Assembly (NCBI GenBank): GCA_019648995.1
Contig: BLXT01005617.1
Coordinates: 3,418,945-3,443,088, forward strand
Reading direction: 5' to 3'
Origin: Plakobranchus ocellatus
Lineage: Eukaryota > Mollusca > Gastropoda > Plakobranchidae
DNA: 24,144 bases
A program made the translations under genes and the position numbers. Shown here piece by piece: positions 1 through 9,773 of the stretch (position 1 is the stretch's first letter; the number at the start of each line of letters is the position of its first letter). The notes under the pieces were generated by a model. That model made no database searches and was not told where the DNA came from. It was given only the letters and a program-made list of their open reading frames with translations.

Positions 1-315
1 GTGTGTGTGTGTGTGTACAGTGTACCTTTGTCTTGTTCCAGACTTGAATGATAGGGCTATTGTGTACCATTTATTGTACTGTGTTGGCCTTCTTTATTTT
101 GTTAGGCAGGCAACAGCATTCTGAACTTTCTTGTACCCTGTTGACTCCTAAGTCAGAGGGGATATCTACTCTGCTTTCCCATTGAGTTTTTGACCACTAA
201 CTCTCAGTCTTTGACTTAGACACATCCTCACCAGCATCTCAATTTTTATTCCTTGTTTTTTTCAGCACTGGACTTATTTGTAATTTAAGATATTGATATT
301 GGAGACACCCTCCCT

Positions 316-396
<81 letters not shown>

Positions 397-562
397 TCCT
401 CTATCTCTCTCTCTCAGTTGAATATCTTTACCATCAGTGACAATGCAAAAATTTCTATTATTTTCAATTTGGAATTTTTTCATGAAAAATTATGAAAAGT
501 AAGTAGAAGGATAAAGAAATGAACGATGACTATTATTATTATTATTAATTTTTTTGTGACAG
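1..562. other. Left edge: intronic or flanking DNA, no exon I can support
   Basis: It begins in a GT repeat (1-16) and holds a 99-nt CT tract (317-415) and T-rich sequence. Given the plus-strand exons that follow, this is probably intron of that gene. TTTATTTTGTTAG at about 91-103 resembles an acceptor, but no good donor follows. Confidence 0.4.
317..415. repeat. (CT)n microsatellite
   Basis: About 99 nt of CT dinucleotides with a few TT and CCT/CTA interruptions. The reverse strand reads as an Arg/Glu-repeat frame, which is an artefact. Confidence 0.97.
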
Positions 563-690
563 GTATGTGCAGAACAAACAAAAAGTGCCTAGAATGATAG
601 CTTAGGATCCAAGCTTTAAGAAAATGTATACTTTAATGTATGTTTATTTTTAAAAACAAACTGTATCAATAAAGTTTTGAACAATGCAGA
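563..690 (+). CDS. Possible alternative terminal exon of the plus-strand gene
   Basis: TTTTTTTGTGACAG at 549-562 could act as an acceptor. Read with two bases from an upstream exon, the frame gives YVQNKQKVPRMIA and stops at 603-605. AATAAA follows at 668-673. The required entry phase is the same as for the exon at 724, so one upstream donor could serve either exon. Against it, GACAG|GTATGT also looks like a splice donor, and the coding part is only 14 codons. Confidence 0.3.
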
Positions 691-723
691 GATTTCTTTC
701 ACTTTCCTGTGCCACACCCACAG

Positions 724-793
724 TTTACAAACTGCCCAGCTGTGGCAGCAGCACACTGGTGGAACCCATCTTGGGCTGACTAACATAGCGCAA
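724..793 (+). CDS. Plus-strand gene, internal exon (unrecognised protein)
   Basis: A long pyrimidine tract ending CCACACCCACAG precedes the exon; the donor CAA|GTAGAG is modest. The 70-nt exon is clearly more GC-rich than its surroundings. Read with two bases from an upstream exon it gives 23 codons without stop (LQTAQLWQQHTGGTHLGLTN...) and ends in phase 0, exactly as the next exon needs. The other two frames fit worse: one has a stop inside and neither matches the next junction. I do not recognise the protein. The 5' part should lie left of the window. Confidence 0.5.
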
Positions 794-894
794 GTAGAGT
801 TAAGTAAATGCTATTATTGCTTTTTCTTAAGTTTTATTTTCTTTTTTTTTTCTTAACAAAGATACATAATCCTTCTATGTATTTCGTAATACAG

Positions 895-955
895 GCCAAA
901 ATGGAAGATATAAAAATTGGAGAACCAGAGAGGGGGAGTGATGGCTATTCAGGAG
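895..955 (+). CDS. Plus-strand gene, internal (or first coding) exon
   Basis: The acceptor is TTTCGTAATACAG|GCCAAA and the donor TCAGGAG|GTAATT. Only phase 0 is open: AKMEDIKIGEPERGSDGYSG, with one base left over. That G plus CT from the exon at 2154 gives alanine and keeps the frame to a stop. The ATG at 901 has a good start context (AAAATGG). If the exon at 724 is not used, translation could start here and give a 49-residue single-helix micropeptide. Function unknown. Confidence 0.55.
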
Positions 956-1062
956 GTAATTTATTCGAAGATGTTAAGAGAATATAAGCATATAATTTTC
1001 TTGCCGGAAACATTTATTTTTTCTCTACCTCTTTTTCTCCTTCCCTCCAATCACCGCCCTTG

Positions 1063-1066
<4 letters not shown>

Positions 1067-1121
<55 letters not shown>
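1067..1121. repeat. (CT)n microsatellite
   Basis: An uninterrupted CT run of about 55 nt, followed by CCCCC and more pyrimidine. It gives a false Leu/Ser-repeat frame. Confidence 0.97.
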
Positions 1122-1123
<2 letters not shown>

Positions 1124-1670
1124 CCTTCTCTCTCTTCTTTTTGTTGCTCTCTTTATCTTTACTCTCGTGTGCTCACTTCTTTCTCATCTCAAGGCAAGTG
1201 TGCCACTGTGATTAGCTAAATATTGACCTGTAGGACTTTGAACTTGAGTTTATTCTAAGGTTTAAACTCGACGAAAGCCATTTAATAAGTGAAATCATCT
1301 GAGTACTAAATATGACATACGACGTGCATAACTGTAGAAAAATTCCATCTCTTTTAGCCAATTTCTAATTCTGTTCAAACGTTAAAATTGACTTTTCTAT
1401 ATTAGTTGAATCTTTATCGATTTTTTTAGAAGGGTTTAAATAAAAGGCAAAGGGTAGGGAGAATTTTATCTTGGGTTATATTTTGATCAAACGTATTAGT
1501 TTGCCGCCTAGTAGCTTGATTTCAATAGTTCAGGAGGGTAAGAGTGTTTTGACAAATGTATTTCAGATTGATAGAGGCTATCAAAGATATTTCTTCATAT
1601 CACTGACACAACGCACGTGCACTGGCCATAGCTGTCGAGTGAAATAACTAACACTTCACATTGAACTTGT

Positions 1671-1710
1671 GTCTGTGTGTTCTGTGTGTGTGTGTGTTTT
1701 TTTTTTTTTC
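1671..1710. repeat. (GT)n microsatellite joined to a T tract
   Basis: GT dinucleotides with one interruption to 1697, then about a dozen T. Confidence 0.9.
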
Positions 1711-2153
1711 GCTCTTTTTTTTTCTTGGAATGCACGAAAGCAAAACTGTTTGCATCACTGTTTAGATAGATCTCCATCTTTTTTCCTTGTCCTCAAGAGG
1801 ATGGACTTAACATTTTGGAGAAGTGACGTTTTAGTTTTACACACAGCTTGTCCGTAAATTTGTTGTCATTTGAAAAAAAAAATCAGCATGGTCAGCAATG
1901 AAAATCTTTGAAGTGAAAGTGGCTTTGTAAAACATTTTTTTTTAGCAAAGCAACAGTCCCTGATAAAATATAAATTTATTTAATCGATCAATGGTACACA
2001 ATACTATATTACATTCTCTCAGAGTAGGAGTGGTTCTTTAACTATTTCTGAGCATACCATTGATTAATTCACTCCTGCTTTCTATTCACTGTTCCTTTTC
2101 AGTTGAAAATCTAGATTTTTCATTACGTATCTCTGTTCACATCCATTTTTCAG

Positions 2154-2242
2154 CTGCATTGGGAGGACTGGCTTTTGGTATGGCAGTTCTCGGCTTGGCA
2201 GGAGGTGGCGCTGGTGGCTATTGGTTTTTAATGAAACAATGA
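2154..2242 (+). CDS. Plus-strand gene, last coding exon: glycine-rich membrane tail
   Basis: The acceptor is ATCCATTTTTCAG|CTGCA; the exon reads in phase 1 to TGA at 2240-2242. It encodes AALGGLAFGMAVLGLAGG, then GAGGYWF and LMKQ. About 24 residues are hydrophobic and glycine-rich with GxxxG-like spacing, followed by a short basic/polar end. This looks like a C-terminal transmembrane anchor that could pack against another helix. The base composition is strikingly richer in G and C than the AT-rich flanks, as expected of a real exon. I cannot name the family. An in-frame alternative acceptor lies at 2102. Confidence 0.6.
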
Positions 2243-2831
2243 TGTATCATATAACGAACTAGGACAGCTACAGACAACAACATTTCTGAGTCAGTGTGGC
2301 ATCTTGGCTGAAATCTGAAAAAAATTTGATACCAACGGAAAAAAAAGTAAAGGGCTGTTTCCGATATTTCCCGAAGGAGTTCTTTTAACAAAAAAAAATT
2401 GTGAAAGCTAGATATAAAGCACCTACGTCTAAATTTAGAAGGAAACTATAGTTATACGAATATGAGGTTTAGTGATCCATTATAAAAAAAAGGAATTTCT
2501 GATTCTCTGTTTCCGTTTTGTAAAACGCATCATATCAAGAGACCAATGATATAATTAGGTCCCTTTCTTTCTTCCTGTTTAAGAGTCAAGTAAATGTAAA
2601 ATTTCAGTGAAACAGTGTGGCTTAATTATACTGTTCAATCTTTTTATTATTGTTTTAGTTTTGTTTTAAATATATAGGCCTATTTTTGATTCCCCTTACC
2701 AGTTAGCTATGAAAAAAAATGGAAACAATTGCATTGAGCAGTTGATTTTTCCTTAGCCCTCCATATATTTTGCTAAAATTATTTCTTGAAACCTGTGTAA
2801 CTTAAGAATATTTGATGATTTGATAAGAGTA

Positions 2832-2869
<38 letters not shown>

Positions 2870-2940
2870 TTTTTTTTCATTGTGATCATTCATTAGCTTA
2901 CTAATATAACAAATAAAACTATTTTGTATCATATATAAAT
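2243..2940 (+). other. 3' UTR of the plus-strand gene with poly(A) signal
   Basis: After the TGA at 2242 the sequence is AT-rich with no convincing exon. A canonical AATAAA is at 2912-2917, followed by a TTTTGTATC stretch and, at about 2948-2980, long T runs broken by G that fit a downstream U/GU-rich element. It includes a TA microsatellite (2834-2865). Confidence 0.5.
2834..2865. repeat. (AT)n microsatellite
   Basis: An unbroken run of alternating A and T, 32 nt, in the probable 3' UTR of the plus-strand gene. It is self-complementary and could form a hairpin in RNA. Confidence 0.97.
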
Positions 2941-3694
2941 ATAATATTGTTTTTTTTTTTGTTTCTTTTTTTTTTTTAAGTCAAAGGTTCTGACGATTTT
3001 TTTTACATATGCCGACTGAGCCCAGCTATTTTTTTTTCATTTTGGGATGACCGAAAATGTTTGATTTTTAATATGATTATATGGCATCAGATTTTTGCTA
3101 CTCCTATTTATTTTCATCATGTTTGCTAATGTACATCATTTTGAAAAAAAGGTTCTGTTAGTGTTAATGCTCAGATGATTTTTAACTGCATATATCAAAT
3201 TCTGTTTTTATTTTGTTTTGTTTGACAAAGCAAATCTTAAACCATTAAAGAAAGTTATTCGTATAATTTCCATGAGGCTTTTGCTTTTTCATATCATCTT
3301 AAATTATAACATCCATAAAACCTCAAATTTGTTTTTGATAATATTCACGTTTGAGTAAATGAAAACAAAACTTATATATGCTTCAAATTGAACTTACGGA
3401 CTCGGGTCTAAACAGCATGATCAAACGAACATCGTGTGAGAGAGAGAGATATGAATTTGTACCAAAACACAATCACATACACGGAGACACAATATCCAAC
3501 GATAAAATGGGATGCTAGAATGACGAAATGATATTTCATCTCAGATTTTGAAATTAAAGACTCATTTATGGATAGAAATTTACTTTTTTTTTTTTATATA
3601 ACATTTCAGATCGTGAGGTGAAGGAAAGAAAACCTAGAATATAATCATCCATGCTTTTTATAATTAATAACTCCTGCTCTGCTTATAATATTAT

Positions 3695-3810
3695 TAGTAG
3701 TACTAGTAGTAGTAGTAGTAGTAGAAGTGGTAGTAGTAGTAGTGGTAGCGGTAGTGGTAGTGGCAGTGGCAGTAGCAGTAGCAGTAGTAGTAGTAGTAGT
3801 AGTAATAGTA

Positions 3811-3877
<67 letters not shown>

Positions 3878-3897
3878 AAGTAGTAGTAGTAGTAGTA
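3695..3897. repeat. (AGT)n trinucleotide array, about 200 nt
   Basis: About 65 trinucleotides, mostly AGT, with scattered point variants (GGT, GCA, GAA, AAT). The 5' third is more diverged; the 3' part (3810-3890) is nearly pure. All frames are open, giving false poly-Ser, poly-Val, poly-Leu and poly-Tyr proteins. Confidence 0.97.
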
Positions 3898-5284
3898 TTT
3901 TATCAACATCCTTGAAACTCGTTTGTAACATGCAAGCTGGTAAAGTATAAAAGGAATCCAAATTGTTGACCCTCTGTGAGTCAAGTGCTAGGAGGTAGCT
4001 GCTTCAGGCCTGCGGCAGTTATCTTATATCACAATGCGAATACACAAACCACAAAGATAGCCTTAGTTAGCAAGGACAGGCGCTACACCAATGCTGATAC
4101 CAAGAAGCTGCTAGGTGCTCTTAAAATTATATCAGCATTAAAATTCAGCTACATTTATCTCATCGCTGTGACGACCCAAGAATAACTAAGATTAAGAATT
4201 AGCAATCCATTCTACTAAATTATGAAAAAAATTTAGACTGGTCTCCAAAAAGAAAACTAACTTGTTTCATAGGTTTTCTTGATCTGTAGTAACTTTTTGA
4301 AGATCATGAGCAGTGAGAGGGCGTGTAATCGAAACAAAATAATCGATAACATTTTCGACATTTATTCATAAGTTTTAAACTTCTTATACATTATCACGTA
4401 TATTAGCGGAATAAAAGAAAAGGCAACATGCAAAAGGTTCAATCTGTTTCAGTAAAGCGAAAAGACACAAATTTCCACGGGCGAAACTTAAAAACGCCCG
4501 CATGTCTGCAGTCAACACTTTGGTAAGGTTCAACTTTAGTGCAGCCAAAAAGCGTGAAAGTGATATGTTATGTCTACTGCCTCTTTTTTTTTTCATTATC
4601 AAAGAACAGCTATTCCGCAGCGCAAGTGTTTGAACCTACATGTCTATTTTGTTTCAAAGAACGAAATCGGGCAATAATTATGTGTCAGTAAGAGTGCTTG
4701 CTGGAGAGAGTAAAATTGAAACCATTGCCCGTAATTGTTACGACAAACTAAAAGCAATAGATGTTAAGAAATTTATGAGGGAAAAAGAAACTATTTTATT
4801 TTTTTTTTAATGAGGTACCTCAGTAATTAAAATAGTTTAAAGTTTTATTTGCACATATTTCTCACACAAAGTATGAGCCGGACAAGCCAGAAGCAGACAA
4901 GTATAATGCTCTTAGTATGTTTGAATAATTGAGCCATTGTAAAAAGGCTAAAGCCGCCTGGTTTGTTATGCTCGTCGGAGTTGCATAACGTGAGTGCACA
5001 TGTCTGCTCAGGGCCTGACAATTAGATTTAAAAATTTGTTAACTGATAAACGTTTAAAGCTCATAAAGAATTGCCTGAAACAATAATTCTGATTAAATGT
5101 TATGACCTTTAAAATAAGAAAAGCAAAAAAATAAAATCAAAGACATTACATGGATATTGATTTTAATTGCCAGATTTTCTGATCAAGATCTACCACAAGA
5201 GACAAAAAAGCTGAGCATCATTATTTCCACAAGCCCCAACAGAAGAAAAGAAAAATATACCATATAATATTTATGTGCTTAAGA

Positions 5285-5350
5285 TAAGCACTATAGCTTT
5301 TGTAGCTTGAGATAAAAAGGTCTAGAGTTCAAGCCCTTGTGGTCACTTGA
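5285..5350 (+). repeat. Possible decayed tRNA-derived element
   Basis: GAGTTCAAGCC at 5325-5335 resembles a tRNA B box, and TAGCTTTTGTAG about 30 nt upstream vaguely resembles an A box. The spacing is too short for an intact tRNA head, and the match is weak. Confidence 0.2.
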
Positions 5351-7499
5351 GCCTAAAAATAATTCTATTGATTAGCGGTGGCATGTAGATAGACAAAGTA
5401 ATTTATCACAAGGCTGCAATTGGACTGATGTGAATGGAAAGCTAGTCTCGAAAGTTTAATCTTTTCCTTTTCTCCTGTATGCATGTTTCACAAAGCACAA
5501 ATAAAGACTTACTCTTTTTAGTTTTCTATATCTCCTTACATGCGATATGATAGTTGGAAAATCACTCTCAAACTCATATCACCCTCCATAGACGTATATA
5601 AACACATAAACCCTCTTCATCATTTACATCCCCTTTCAAAAGTCATTAGAATGGTAGTGCTTAAAATGGGACACCCTTTTGAATTATCTCTTACAGACAT
5701 CTTGCGTTTTAAGTAGCTTTGACTAAAGGGAAAAAAGCAGTGTCTTTATGGCTTTAAACTATATGGGACAGGTAGAAATACATCTTCACTTTTTTGGCGA
5801 CAGAGAAAAAAACATCTAAAAGCATAAGATAAAAAAAAAACCCTGAAATTGCCTGTGCAAGTTGTATGTGAAAACTATTTGATAACAGGGTTATCACTCA
5901 GATAATCTGGTAGTTTGGGGAACTTGCATACACACATACCTTTAGAGTGCTTTTTAATAGAGCCCTTTTTTTTTTTCATTTCTACCATGAACATTTTTTT
6001 TTTTTTAATGGCTATTGAAGACATTATTTTTAATTTTTTTTATAAGTTATCACAATATATACCATGAATCGCTTTTTTTTTTTTTTAAGTGCCTTTTTCA
6101 TTGCAATTTTAAGTAAGGACTGTGTGACAGAGATAACAACACTGGTGGACTTCGATGGCACATCATATTATTTGTGGATTAATATTTGAAGCCTTCAACA
6201 AGAATTAGGTTCACAGATAGCCTTGCTCAGATAACAGTGAAACTGGACAGAGTATAAGTCGGTGCAGATTTTACAGGAGAGATGAAAAGTGGATGTGTGA
6301 GGGTTAGAGGAAGAATTCTAAAAGATTTTGCAGAAGGAGAGATGAAACATGGACAGAGGGAGAGGAAGGGGAAGAATTTCAAACGACTATTTTGTTGTTT
6401 GTGGATGCAACCCACTGATTACTTGTTCGACATCTTTTAAAGCCAAGCAGTAGTTTGCTGATCACAGTGTTATTATCATAACAGAGTAGTAACATAACAT
6501 GATCAAATATGGGTTTGAAATAAGGCACATGAACTAATTTTCTACTTTTCAGCAAATTCGGTGCATGTGTTTTGTGATAATTTTGTTATCAGTTCTGATA
6601 AGAGGAGCTTAGATTGTGAATCACTAAGGATCTCATAATCTAAAAGGAGGCGTATTTGTCAGTCAAACTCCACTTGAGATTCGCAAAAGTTTTAGTGTAT
6701 AATACATCTCTGCCGATAGTTTGGAGCCCTCAGTGTGATGTAGCAGGCCATACTAAATAGCTTTATCTTTTAAAATCAAAAGTTCAAAGCAGGAATGAAA
6801 ACAACAACCCTCTCTACTTTGGCCACTAAAGGTATATCACAAAAGTTCTCACTTTCAGAAGAGAGCAGTCAAATATTGAAAGATACTTTTTCATGTCATG
6901 TCATTAGTTGTAACTGAAAAAGAATAAAAGAGCATTATAAACACCTAAAAAATGGCTGGAAAAACGGGAAAGTAAAACATTAAGCTCTCTTAGCAAGGAA
7001 GGACAAAAAAAGTAGCAATCTTGTGATGCATCCATAGTTGATTAATTATTCTGTATGATTATATATTATTTCAAATGTCAATATAGGTGAACATGAGTAC
7101 ATTACTAGATGTACTTCAATGACATGGATGTGCGAGAAAAGGAGGTAGCATGAAAGAGAACTGAGTGTGAAGGATGAGCTCATATTGTCATGGTGACAGA
7201 AAAATAGACAAATGAATAACATACATGAAGATAAAATTAATAGCTAGCCCCATGTGAAGAGCTAAAAAAAACGTTATATTGACAAAAGATGATAAATCAT
7301 GTAAAGTCACTACACAGTACATTCAGGACCTTCTTTTTGAAACCAGTAAATGCATAACAGATTACATAAAGATTACATTTCCAATAATAGATAAACACAT
7401 TCTCGTTTCTAACAATGTATATTTACATAGCATATGTCTTTAATTACATATAAAATATGTATTTATTCATTTTAATTAAGAGTGAGATTCAAAAAATGA

Positions 7500-7870
7500 A
7501 TTGAAGAGATAGGGAGAGAGAGAGATTTGATACTTTATATAGATAGATAGATAGATTTGCTTGCTTTAATAGATCGGTTGGCAAGAAGATAGTTAGCTTT
7601 GATAGAGATAGAAATATAGATGAATGAAAATGGATATATAGATTAATAGATTGATGAACAGTTGGGTGGTTGAATGGACAGATTACTGGATTGTTAGATC
7701 ATGAGATGGATGGGATTGGAAAAGGAGATAAATAGGTAGTGGTATAATAGTTAGCTAAAAAAACAGCTGACTAAATGAGTGAATAGGTGGATGAGTAAAT
7801 AGGTAGATAAGAGAACTGTAGGATGTATGGTTGGATGGATGGTTGACTTAAAGATAAGCAAATAATCATA
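7500..7870. repeat. Degenerate tetranucleotide-rich region (GATA/GATG/GATT)
   Basis: It includes a short GATA run (7540-7556) and a loose series of GATGGAT, GGATGG, TGGTTGAATGGA and TAGGTAGATA words, consistent with a decayed tetranucleotide satellite. Confidence 0.55.
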
Positions 7871-9018
7871 AAGAGACAGATAGTGGGAAAGCAGTTATGT
7901 AGCCTAGATCTAGTAACTGAGAGATAGCAAGTTCAGTAAGTAGATTGATAAATACATTTACAAATGAAGATCCTACAAACATAATTTACACTATATTTTA
8001 TAAGTACATTCATAGAAAGAGACACTGAGGCACAGATAAATACATGCATAGATCTGTAATCAAGGACCTTCATGATTATATGGATCAAAGGAAAGATCCC
8101 TTTAAGTATAGGAAAACTAAAACAATTAATGAACTTGTAATCAGACTTTAAAAAAGAATTGAGTCACATGATACGCTATAATGAAAGTTTTTTCTATTTT
8201 TTTTTTTGTTTGTTTTTTTACTCTCATGTAGCTTTATAAAGTTAATGCATGGAAATCACTTTTCTATACATGAAAGGTTTAATGACAAAATGAGATAAAT
8301 CCATTTTTTTTTAAATTTGTTAAACAAAATAAACTGTGTGTATTCATTGATCAGATAAATTATTTTATGAACTTTAAAAAGTACAGTGGGTCCCACGCGT
8401 AGTCCAAGCATTGGGGAACCAGGAGTAGGGTCCTGATTGTTCTTGGCATATGGCATTATGAGGTAGTTAGCCATTGCTTTCCTTACATTATAGAATTGAA
8501 AACGAATAAACATTGATTAGTTTAGACCCCTTTTCACTCAGCTTTTTGAAAATTGATCATATCGCATTTTGTGATGCTACTTTTTAAATTTTGATTTCTT
8601 TCCCAAATTTTTTTTAACCATAGATTCATCACATCTAACTTCTGAATAATGGTTGCGAGAAATTATGATTCTGTAAGTTGTGGCCAAATAATGCCATTTG
8701 CAGTGAGCATGTATCAAAGAAATGTGAAAAATCACTACAACTTTCTTTTGAAAAAATATTTGGCTTCCTACCAGTCTTAATGGTTGAAAGTTTCATTTTT
8801 AAAAACTGAAGCTACAGAAGTTAAACTGCACCCTCAATTTAGTCTAGACTATGGGAAGGAAATTTTTCAAGATAAATTGGGCAAACAAGTAGGGAGAGAA
8901 TTAATGCCATTGACATTTTGACATAAAAGTCTGATGGTTTAACTTGGTTTAACTTTTCTTACTGTTTTCATTTCCAGTGAACATTTCCCTTGCAGCACAT
9001 ATAAAGCATACTAGTCAA

Positions 9019-9548
9019 TTTAATCTCTTCTTGAAATGAAATAGCAAATCCACAAAGCAGAGCAAAAAGAAATGTAATAAAATAAGCCCTGAGATCCAAA
9101 AACTACATAAACTGCAACATGTTATAAAAGCTTCATAAAATTAGAGACAAAAGGTTTTCAAAACCAGTGTCTCTCAAAGAGATCATCTGAGCTAGAACAA
9201 CATTTGGTGTTTTACATAGCATGATAAAAATGTTTCAAAGAAAAATCTAAGGTAATGTAAAATTAGAAGGCTGGAGAATAAAACTTTTCAATCTAATGAA
9301 CATTTCTCAAAAAGTCTATGTCAAAAAAGTTGCCTTCTTTCTTCGCTTATCCATCTGCCAAAGTAGGTTCATTCATCTGCATCTTGTCTCTCCTGCCTTC
9401 AAACTCTTGGTGAGAAATCCTACCTCCAGATTCCAATCTTCAAGATGGGGTGTCTAAGTATACTTATCGAGGAGATGTTGCTATGCAGCATGCAATTTAA
9501 ATCATTTTAAAAAATGCACATCAGATGGTATTGGGGCATGAGAAAATG
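9019..9548 (-). other. Probable 3' UTR of the SLC17 transporter, with weak poly(A) signal
   Basis: Downstream of the stop on the minus strand, the only poly(A)-like hexamer within 1 kb is ATTAAA (complement of 9019-9024), with a TG-rich stretch some 20-30 nt further on. No AATAAA lies between the stop and about 8500. The UTR would then be about 530 nt. The hexamer is a variant form, so the end is uncertain. Confidence 0.35.
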
Positions 9549-9773
9549 TTAAGCCTTTGGTATTTGTGTTCCATTTTGTTTTGCAACCAGCATATCATCA
9601 TCTTCTCCTGTGGCTGCTGACACTGTAAGTTCTACATCTTTTCCCGATGTTGGATCCACTTGAGCCCATGATTGGAGCTCTCCAGAGGCGAAAATTGCAA
9701 AAAAGATTGCACCAAATATGTAGATTGCAGCTGCCACATAAAAGACAATCTGCCATTCAGCTCTAGTTTGTCC
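9549..9773 (-). CDS. SLC17 transporter exon 10: helix 12, C-terminal tail and stop
   Basis: The acceptor is CAAAATTTTACAG|GGACAA in phase 0; the exon has 74 codons and a TAA stop at 9549-9551. It encodes [20 protein letters not shown] (helix 12) and ASGELQSWA, the standard end of the core. A 40-residue polar tail follows with an acidic GEDDDML cluster. That cluster is close to, but not a clear match for, an acidic dileucine signal, and the tail is somewhat longer than in human sialin. Confidence 0.95.
   Translation of the reverse strand, partial: GQTRAEWQIVFYVAAAIYIFGAIFFAIFASGELQSWAQVDPTSGKDVELTVSAATGEDDDMLVAKQNGTQIPKA

Larger units (their letters stand above)
956..2153 (+). other. Intron of the plus-strand gene
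   Basis: It runs from GTAATT at 956 to the acceptor ending at 2153, about 1.2 kb. It carries a CT array (1067-1121), a GT array running into T (1671-1710) and otherwise AT-rich unique sequence. Predicted short reading frames here are translated microsatellite. Confidence 0.5.
2941..9018. other. Intergenic stretch between two convergent genes; no gene seen
   Basis: About 6 kb of AT-rich DNA with many A or T homopolymers. Contents: the AGT array (3695-3897); a slightly GC-richer patch at 4400-4740 with two short inverted repeats (4478-4500 and 4668-4731); a weak tRNA-like scrap at 5290-5345; degenerate GATA/GATG sequence at 7500-7870; and a short GC-rich patch with the palindrome GTGGGTCCCAC at 8386-8396. 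The few reading frames are short, lack splice-site support and resemble nothing I know. Confidence 0.6.

Noticed and set aside
917..1219. A 100-residue frame on the plus strand.
   Set aside because: Most of it is translated CT microsatellite in an intron. The real exon at 895-955 is read in another frame.
3651..3984. Poly-Ser, poly-Val, poly-Leu and poly-Tyr frames on both strands.
   Set aside because: All are translations of one AGT array.
4384..4602. A 72-residue minus-strand frame in the intergenic region.
   Set aside because: It has no recognisable motif and no supporting splice or poly(A) signals. A frame of this length is expected by chance.
8450..8480. A let-7-like word (TGAGGTAGTTAG) in a small inverted repeat.
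   Set aside because: The match to let-7 ends after about nine bases and the possible stem is only five or six pairs, so it is not a microRNA precursor.
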